This document shows, piece after piece, positions 56,611 to 64,000 of a stretch of 64,000 nucleotides of DNA. Under the pieces are notes generated by a model, which was not told where the DNA came from, did no database searches, and saw only the letters and a list, made by a program, of their open reading frames with translations. The translations under genes and the position numbers were made by a program. The DNA is taken from assembly GCF_001638985.1 (NCBI RefSeq), contig NW_017265142.1:1-64000 (forward strand), in the 5' to 3' direction. Each line of letters starts with the position of its first letter. The stretch's first letter is position 1. This DNA comes from Phycomyces blakesleeanus NRRL 1555(-) (taxonomy: Eukaryota; Mucoromycota; Mucoromycetes; Mucorales; Phycomycetaceae).

Positions 56611-57143
56611 TGTTGTGGTGGTTGAAGTTGAAGAAGTTTTTAAGAAAAAGAATTGAAGATTTGAGATTAGGAACGAAGATTTGTGAGAACTTGTATAGGT
56701 TTTGTTTATTGAGAAAAGATTTTATATCAAAGTTTGACCAGGTTCCTACACTGAACTACTACTGCTATTTATATTATTTTGAATTGGGAAAATTATATGA
56801 CTGGGGTTAGGTAATCGATCCTATCTGAGCCTTAATCAGAGCAACATGATCTTGGGATAATTAATGTATGATTAATTATATAAATGTGTGTAGTTCCAAT
56901 GAAGTATTAACATCGAAAGTAAATGTGTTTATGAGTTATAATTATGCTTATAATAATCCACTGATGTATCCCATATTATGGTGATATCATCATATGAAAT
57001 ATAATCACTATCATGCATGCTAAACCTGTGTGTTAAATAATAAAGTAATCAGTAGGCACCTTTGACTGAAATAGCTGAGACCTTATATTATTTTCTTCAG
57101 ACTTATTCTCAATTACAGCAGTAGTCAATACTTATTTACAACA
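56611..57143 (-). mobile_element. Solo LTR, family 1, 533 bp
   Basis: TGTTGTGGTGG to TTTACAACA, flanked by a perfect TATGA duplication (56606-56610 and 57144-57148). Nearly identical to 41552-42084. It sits 8 bp past the stop of the MULE transposase, inside the inverted repeats. Confidence 0.95.
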
Positions 57144-57150
57144 TATGACT

Positions 57151-59990
57151 TTAGGTCTGCTTTCGCAACCCATTAGTTGGGTTAACAACAGAGTTTACCT
57201 TCTTCATAAGGTCTAACAAGACTTCTTTTTGCTCAAAGGTTTTGGAAGAAATATATACCTGCTTCCAAATTCTCTCCAAACTTTCATTCATAAGCAGAAG
57301 ATTTGCTTTCTGCTTATCTTCGCTCATTTGGTTTTCCAACAAGGCAATATTATCTTCTGAAATAATATTGCCATCGTTTTTACCAAGGCCAAACAACGCA
57401 GCTGAATCCAGTACAACATTTCGTCTTACTGTCACCGGCAGGTCAAAAACTCGAGAGACCAAGAAGATATATTTGCATAATCTAGCAGAGTCTGGGCAAG
57501 AGCAGTCATGTAAGTGGGTTGTGAACTTAATAAAGTATACCAGTTCACAACCCTCTCCAAAAGATTTGCAAGAATACATCTAAAATAACAATATTAATTA
57601 TAAATTATAAATTATATAAGCAAATGTTTTATATAATATTACCTTGTATGCTTGCAATTCTTGCGGTTCAACTTCTTCAACCAGACCATTTGCTCTTTTG
57701 ATAGCAATAACATTGACCTTTCTCTTTCGTTCTGTGTCAGCCACACTAAGCCTGATGCTCTTAATACCAAAATAGGTCTCAAGAGTATCCTGAAGGTAAT
57801 CTCTCTCAGCTAACTGAGAAAATACATATACAATCTTGTCAATTCTACAGTTGCGAGACTGGCCTAAATAAAAGGACTTTAGTTAGTTATGATAAGACTC
57901 TATCAAATTGTTTGTATGGCATACAGCATCCTACAAAAATAATTATAAATTAGTTTTTATAATCAGACAAAAAAAACAATATTGAATATACCTGTCTCCA
58001 TGCCTTAACCCAACTTTTTTTCTTTGGTTCTCATGTAACCTCCATATAAGACATTAAGACAGGAAACTGCATGCCATAGTCTAATCTGAACTTTTGCCAA
58101 TGAGCATTGTGGTCGGCTTCATTATCGCTATACATTATCAAGTTCAATGCAGCACAAATGTTGGCCCAGACATTCTTGGTCTCAAGGTGGGCGTTGGGGA
58201 TTGTCACCTAATAATATTACTAGTTAATATAGGTTCAATGTTTTAAGTAAAATACATTAATAAAATTAACTTCTTGATATGACTTTGCCAAGCATGTTTG
58301 ATATGCCAATGGCACAAAAGAATTTGAACTGAAGGTCCAAATGTATCCTGGATAGCCTTCTGCTCTATTGGGCTATAGTCAATCATGATCTGTTTGACCT
58401 TCAAGCTATTGTTGTCTTTTAATCAATTCAACCATCTTGCAATGATATAACTACATTCGATGCTGGTAACAAAGAAAGCAACTGGAACTCCCTTGTTAGT
58501 TACAGGGTTGTATACGACCACAGACATCAAATAACAGTCCTTGTTGTCAAGGAAAGACTTGCAGGTTTTGTGGGTTGAGTCAAGATACCACTCCTCTACA
58601 TTTTCTAAAAACTAATGATAAAATAAATTAAAGTGATAAATAGTATATTCTTTTTGATATATATTTAAATATTTGACTATATATATATGTAATATTTGTA
58701 GTTACCTTCTTCTGCCAAGGGGAGACCCAGCTTATAAGAAGAGGCCCAACAGAATTATATGTGTCAAACATAGTTTGGTAGCCCTTTTCTTGAAGGAAAG
58801 CAATCCATCTTTCAGTACTTATCTCATCTTTGTAGTGCTTTCTAGCACTGTTGTTGATTCTAGCTACAATCACATTATGAACATCTTTATACTGTATCAT
58901 CATTGCAGAAGGAATAGATGTCATTGACATAGAGTTTTCCATCTAATTAAAGATATTATAATTAAAAATATATAATAAAATCTTATTTTAACATCACTAT
59001 ATATTAATAAAATACCTCTTTTAGTTTTATATCTTCTAGTCTTAGGAGTCTCTTCATGGCTTTCCAGTCAAGGTTTGTCTCAACGTGTTCATTGATTCAG
59101 ATACGGGCTTCTTCAGAGAGCCGAGATCGAGAGATATCAGAAAGCTCAAGAGGATTGTGGTTATTATGCCTCCAGTTGTAAACTACTGTTACTGTTATGT
59201 ATGAGATAAAAATAAGATATAAAATAAAACAAGTGCAGACGAGAGTACAGTGAGACTTTGTTTTATTAGAAGAAGTGAAAGAATCAGAAAAGTGATGCTG
59301 TTCTATTGCTATTAGTATTGTACGTTTATATAGACATTGTATTTAGCTTGGTAATGATATGATGATATCATATAATGTCTGTTTATCTACCATTATCTTC
59401 TATAATTTAGCTCTTATGTTTTTAGTGTTATCGACTAGAGTCTTAGTATTTGTCTTAGTGTGTTCTTTACATAATTTCTTTGTATAAGGGAAGATATATC
59501 TTTTAGTATTGTTACTAGTTGTCGGTAACTCAATGTACATATTTATTGAGTGTCTGTACTTTTAATCAAAATCTACAATTATGTTGGATACAACAGTTAC
59601 TTTACTACTGTTAAAGAACTTAACAACTAAAGCAGCCAAGCATCCCACCTTGATGCTGTTACCCATAGTATTTCTACACTTAACAACATGGAGCTCGTCA
59701 TTTTCAACTGCTTGCTTCTTCAAACTCTCTACCTTTGTGCCAAAATGATCGCATTTAAGATACTGAGTTACTTTGATCAGATTGGGATCGATCAAAGCAC
59801 CAACAGGAACCTTTCTCTTCGACTTGTTGCTGTTTTGAATGACCCAGTTGCCATGGCAAGCTGGGTTGTTTGTGAACCACAGCTAATACTCTTCTTCAGC
59901 TTCAAAGACAAATTGTTCTGTCTCATTTTCATACATAGGCATGAAACGGTAGATGGTCGAGGTGCGAGGGTCAAAAGTGATATCATTCAT
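57151..59990 (-). pseudogene. MULE transposase, second copy, split by a solo LTR
   Basis: Starts at 59990 (MNDITFDPRTSTIYRFMPMY), with a TAG at about 59883, and CDHFGTKV. The frame is cut by the family 2 solo LTR (59193-59595) after KVTVV and resumes with YNWRHNNHNPLELSDISRSR. Next exons: 58942-58700 (MENSMSMTSIPSAMMIQYKD); the DDE core around 58600-58270 (the DSTHKTCK block with the first Asp, NKGVPVAFFVTS, MIDYSPIEQKAIQDTFG, CHWHIKHAWQ); and the last exon 57579-57151 with a SWIM-like CSCPDSARLCKY. The His that should close the SWIM finger is Tyr here, whereas the first MULE has CKH. Stops and splice damage show it is inactive. Confidence 0.75.
59193..59595 (-). mobile_element. Solo LTR, family 2, 403 bp
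   Basis: On the plus strand TGTTATGTATGAG to GGATACAACA, flanked by GTTAC on both sides (59188-59192 and 59596-59600). Minus-strand TATATAAAC and AATAAA-type signals are visible. It is inserted inside the first coding exon of the MULE transposase; removing it restores KVTVVYNW in frame. Confidence 0.95.
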
Positions 59991-60110
59991 TATTATAGTA
60001 TTGATAAACAAATCAGTAACAAAAACGCGTAAAAAATTCTACACAATAAAACAAATTCCATTTTTTTTTGGAAGGATTTGTGACTTGCAGAAAAGTATTT
60101 ACGATTAGCG

Positions 60111-60379
60111 TAGCCATGTCATGAGCATGTCGTTCCTAGAATCTGAATCCTAATCTAGCCAATCCAATTCAATCCTTTTCAGAAATACTACACTTTGCTG
60201 GAAGTTTCCAATACCTGGTAACTTCTAGCAAAATCCCTTTAAGATAGTATAAATACAAATTGCTTCATCGAAATAAAACATTATCTTTATTCTTCTGAAA
60301 AACTACTCTTGTGATATCTTTCAGCAATTTCAAAGGCAACTTCCAATCCCGACATATCACTCTTATTTTAGTACTCTCG
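60111..60379. other. Spacer between MULE and L1-like LINE
   Basis: No gene. It includes the outer part of the MULE inverted repeat and, from about 60340, the blurred start of the LINE fragment. Confidence 0.4.
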
Positions 60380-62799
60380 TTTTCTTACCTCTTTACTGTC
60401 CACTTCTGACCTCATCCCTCCCAATCCTTTAAACCTTATTCTATTGGGCGATTTTAACTATGCAATCTACTCACACTATGCTCTCGGACGTTGTGCTCCA
60501 GCTGACTGGCTACAGTTTATAGATACCAATATGACTGACTGTATCACTTCTCATGGACAGCACCTACAGCCTACGTTCCACTGCACCCTGTCTTCCACCA
60601 CCATTGACTACATCCTTGCGTCTGCAGACCTTCATCCTCGCACTACTAACCCACAAGTTAGTTATATTTACCAGAAATGATTTGATCATTGCCTGATTGC
60701 CATCAGTCTGTCTCTCCCTTCAACCAAGTCTTCTGGTAAGGGACTTTGGCATGCTAACCCTCACCTAAAACAATTGTTTTCGTTCTGTACCAATCTCAAC
60801 ACTCTTCTCTCCACCCTCATTTCAGCTTTTTGGGCTGATTTTTTTTCTCAAGCCCAATGGGATGCGATTAAGCTCGAAGTCATTTATTTTGTTAAATGTT
60901 TCTCTCACTGCCTTCACCCCTCTCTGAACAACCTGGAAGCACGCCTACAAGAATGACAAAACCAACTCATTCACCGTTTCTGCCACTAACCTGCCCAGAA
61001 CTTCCAACTTCCAATTGTGAAACGATTGTTGCAGCAAGTCCAACTTGAAGTATCAAGATTATGGCTCTCAGGGCTGGGAAACACTGGCGTAAAAATGGGG
61101 AGACTTTGGCAGGATACCTCAAACGCGCTATTTCCATTTGCCAATCCCGCAAAGTCATTGCTAGCCTCTGTCACCCTCTTACAAACGACATTTTCACCAC
61201 ACCCAACACCATGACTGAGGCTGCCGCAGTCTTCTATGAAGGCTTGTACACCTCTGATCCTATAGACCACTCTGCTGTAGATGAGCTGCTCCCTCATTTA
61301 CCTTCAGATCTCCATTTGCCTGAACTTGCACAGGACTATATGACTCTGCTATTTGCTCTTGACACAATTCAGTCAGGTGCTGCCCGTTCTCCCAGCTTCA
61401 GTAGCCTGGGCCCAGATGGTTTGCCATATGAGATCCTCCACCTCGTTTTCACTCATCCCATGTGTGGCAATATCGTTTCCCAGATATATAACGATTCCTT
61501 GTCAAAGGGAATCTTTTCTCTTTCTTGGCAGTCCACTTGTGTCTGCTTGTTGCCAAAAAAAGACGATCTCAGTTCTCTGAAGAACTAGCATCCCATTGCC
61601 TTGATTAATACCAATGCAAAAGTTTTTATCTGTCTCATGAATGCTCATATAATGTCTGCTGTTACTACACTTATCACCCCGTATCAAACTAGTTTTGTTC
61701 AGGGTAGATTTATAGCTGATAATGGAATGCTGACTCGTTTGGTCATGTCACAGGCTGCGAAGAATGGATCCTCAGGGATTGGCTTGCTCTTGGATCAGAA
61801 AAAGGCTTATGACCGAGTACACCCAGAGTATTTTTGCTGAGTGCTTGCTTGTTTCTGCTTCCCTCCTTCCATCATTAATTCTGTCTCTTCTCTATTTTTC
61901 TCTACGCAGCTACGGATTAATGTCCATGAATTTCTCTTGCGCCCTCTTATGCAAGCCCGTGGGCTTTGACAAGGGGATCTTCTCTTGCCAATTCTCTTCA
62001 ACCTAGCCTTTGAGCCTTTGCTTTGCCACGTGATACACAATCCTCTGTTCCTCGTTGTCCTCCCTTCTGTTCCTCTCACTCTTCCCCCTTTACCTCCTGT
62101 CAAACTGCTGGCTTATGCCAATGACCTGCTGGTGTTTCTTCCGGACATGGATCACATGTCTCGACTTCACCATCACCTCAACACATACACTGCCGCATAT
62201 AACGCTTGCATAAGCATATACAAGACTCAAGCCTTCTCCCTTTCGGGATCGCCAATTCCCGACTGGAATACTTTCCTTCATGCATATGATGTTACTGATT
62301 GACATGATTGTATGTCACTTACATCTCTCCAATATTCTGGTTTTCCATTATTTTCCTCTATTACTCAACAGGACTTCTACAGGACTACCCTCCTGTCAAA
62401 AGATGAGACATTTTGCAGTATTTATTGATCACGATCTCTTTCCTTTTGTGGGTGGGCAACCATCATGAATTCTTTTGTACTTTCTCAACTATAGCACGTT
62501 CTTCGTGTGGTTTAGTTCCCTTCCAACTTCCTTGACTGAGTTTGCTCCATTGTGTGTGGGTTTTTCTGTGTCAACTCTTTTCCTCTCATTGCTTTTGACA
62601 CTCTCTGCTTGCCCCGACTACAGGGTGGTCTTGATATCTTAGATCCTGAGATACAGCAATGTGTTCTTCAACTTCGCTGGCTGAACCCCCTTATTTCTAA
62701 TCCTCTACTGCCTCACGGTATTTTTCTCCAATGGTTCTTCACTCTCCTTCGTTTTAACGTCCCTATCATTGATTCTCTTCTTCTCTTATTCTTTCTGGA

Positions 62800-63118
62800 C
62801 TGTTGTTCTCGCAACAATCGAACCCTTAATTGTAAGGAACATCCAATTGGTCTCAGTCATTGGACCAATCAGAATCCCTTCCGACCATATTGTTATGAGA
62901 CCAATCAAATCAATGCATCCATTTCCTTAGAGAGAACACTCATAGCACCAATCACATAATTATCCCTCACAATTAGCAGACATAAATATTTGTATAAATA
63001 CTCGTAGAGCTTGATCATAGAAAGATCAAGTGAACAACTTCTTTAATAAAGGAATCTATCTATATTTCTCTCTCTGTTTTCTCTGTCCTTGTCTCTGTCC
63101 AGATCGGTTCCTGACATT
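62800..63118 (+). mobile_element. LTR-like insert in the L1-like LINE
   Basis: Begins TGTTGTTCTCGCAACAAT and ends GGTTCCTGACA, with three CCAAT boxes (about 62861, 62900, 62949), a TATAAATACT at about 62993 and AATAAAGG at about 63043, i.e. the layout of a small LTR or other promoter-bearing insert. The LINE coding similarity stops at its left edge. No matching 5-bp duplication was found, so the borders are provisional. Confidence 0.5.
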
Positions 63119-63855
63119 AATTCCCTGCTGCACCTGGTTCTGAAGGCTATAGATACTCTTTCCCAAACTTTGACAGAGTGGTGCTCAACCTTTCCAGTTG
63201 TCTCATCCTGCCTTTGTCTTCTATGATATCCAGTCTGCGCTCTCACCATCTGTATTGACCTGCTTGGCGTGATTTGCGAATCTGCCATCTATATCAAATC
63301 GAGTCCAATTTGGATATACTCACACTCATTGCTCCCTCTCGTCCTATACTCTGTTCTGTCACACTTAACCGCATCCTCATCAGAATTCGCGATCATACAA
63401 TGGTCTTGCATCACATTCTCTTTTGAGCATGCGTTCCTTCTTTTGTATTGGCATTTCAGCAGCCAGACCTTCCTATTCGCAACGGGTCATCCATTGACCT
63501 CCAGCCACTTCTGTCAGCTCAACTTCCTGGTCAGACCTGGTCACGGCTCACCACCCACTCTTACCGCTCTGCCTGCTCCCATCAACTGTCTGATGCTCGT
63601 CCCATCCACCCTCCTCTCATCCCACGACAACTTCGCTCCTTCTGGTCTTTTGCGCCAAGCACTTCTGTACCGCATCATGCCAGCCACCATCTCTTCTCCT
63701 CTCTGTACTATTTGCTAAGTGTCCATCGAGACACAAGAACATTTTCTTCTCGCTTGTCCGTTGAAATTTGCTGTGTGGACAGGCATTTGGTTGGAATTCT
63801 TTGGCACCATCCCTCTGCCTTCTGTCCTCTTGAGCGCTTTCCAATCCTTCGTCTT

Positions 63856-63878
63856 CCCCCCCCCCCCCCCCCCCCCAC
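63856..63878. repeat. Poly(C) tract, 23 C
   Basis: An uninterrupted run of 23 C in otherwise AT-rich DNA, inside the LINE relic. It may be a slippage product or an assembly uncertainty. Confidence 0.9.
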
Positions 63879-64000
63879 GCTTAACCCTGCGATCCCTGCT
63901 TCCTCCGTCTTTGGCCTAACTATCCTGGCTATTTGGGATCACCACTGGTCTTTCCACTTTAACTCTGTCCCTTTTCTTCCCTCTGCGGTGCTCCACACTG

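Larger units (their letters stand above)
56281..60110 (-). mobile_element. MULE with 31-bp perfect inner inverted repeats
   Basis: 56281-56311 and 60080-60110 are perfect inverted repeats (CGCTAATCGTAAATACTTTT and 11 more bases), with weaker matching for some 50 bp further out on both sides. They enclose the second MULE transposase and two solo LTRs. Long inverted repeats are the rule for MULEs. The exact outer ends and the target duplication were not resolved. Confidence 0.7.
60380..64000 (+). pseudogene. L1-like LINE ORF2, decayed, runs off the window
   Basis: A second, unrelated LINE. It begins within the endonuclease (LILLGDFNYAIYS, STTIDYILASADL), then the reverse transcriptase: SSLGPDGLPYEILHLVF, TSFVQGRFIADNGMLTRLVM, IGLLLDQKKAYDRVHPEYF, QGDLLLPILFNLAFEPLL, and LAYANDLLVFLPD, where the catalytic YADD has become YAND. 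After a C-terminal block LPRLQGGLDILDPEIQQCVL it is interrupted by an LTR-like insert and continues to ETQEHFLLACPLKFAVW near 63725. A frameshift near 61000 is followed by about 3 kb in one frame with several stops (61588, 61840 and others). RFIADNG and the tail are typical of L1/Tx1-type fungal LINEs. Inactive. Confidence 0.8.

Overview
The window is AT-rich eukaryotic DNA and almost every recognisable gene in it belongs to a transposable element; I could identify no ordinary host protein gene. Short GT-AG introns (about 50-130 bp), eukaryotic tRNA-Ile(AAT) and tRNA-Ala(AGC) genes, and several fungal element types (tnp2/Plavaka-like CACTA relatives with a CxCxxC head, an Ndc10/GCR1_C Crypton, MULEs with SWIM fingers, L1-like LINEs) point to an early-diverging fungus, most likely Mucoromycota. 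The organism call is inference.

Layout. 1-3347: a 2.42-kb unit carrying a ~31-bp AT-rich minisatellite, present as one copy and a shortened second copy. 3348-24278: three decayed tnp2-type DNA transposons (copies 1 and 2 forward, copy 3 reverse), a MITE, and two small spliced minus-strand genes. 24279-31966: a tRNA-associated island. tRNA-Ile and tRNA-Ala each have a non-LTR element placed exactly at their 5' end, and a copy of the tRNA's first nucleotides is duplicated at the far side of the element; the element beside tRNA-Ala is an apparently full-length LINE with two open ORFs. 31967-40079: a tnp2-type element with 16-bp perfect terminal inverted repeats and an open 978-aa transposase (copy 4), hit by a solo LTR. 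40080-42084: an LTR retrotransposon 5' half (gag and LTR), cut off by copy 4. 42085-43490: a Crypton relic. 44991-52281: two tail-to-tail copies of a zinc-finger-headed transposase, one split by a solo LTR. 53828-60110: two MULEs facing each other, with two solo LTRs. 60380-64000: a decayed L1-like LINE containing an LTR-like insert.

How the pieces work together. The tnp2 elements share one design: a four-exon transposase gene (phase-1 introns) converging on a four-exon coiled-coil accessory gene (phase-0 introns), followed in copies 2 and 3 by a divergently transcribed leader-like series of short exons. The LINE has ORF1 and ORF2 overlapping by ATGA, so ORF2 is probably translated by termination-reinitiation. 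Its insertion at a tRNA 5' end regenerates the tRNA through the target duplication, which would let it insert without killing the gene, and the same site has been used more than once. This tRNA-targeting retrotransposon is the most interesting system in the window.
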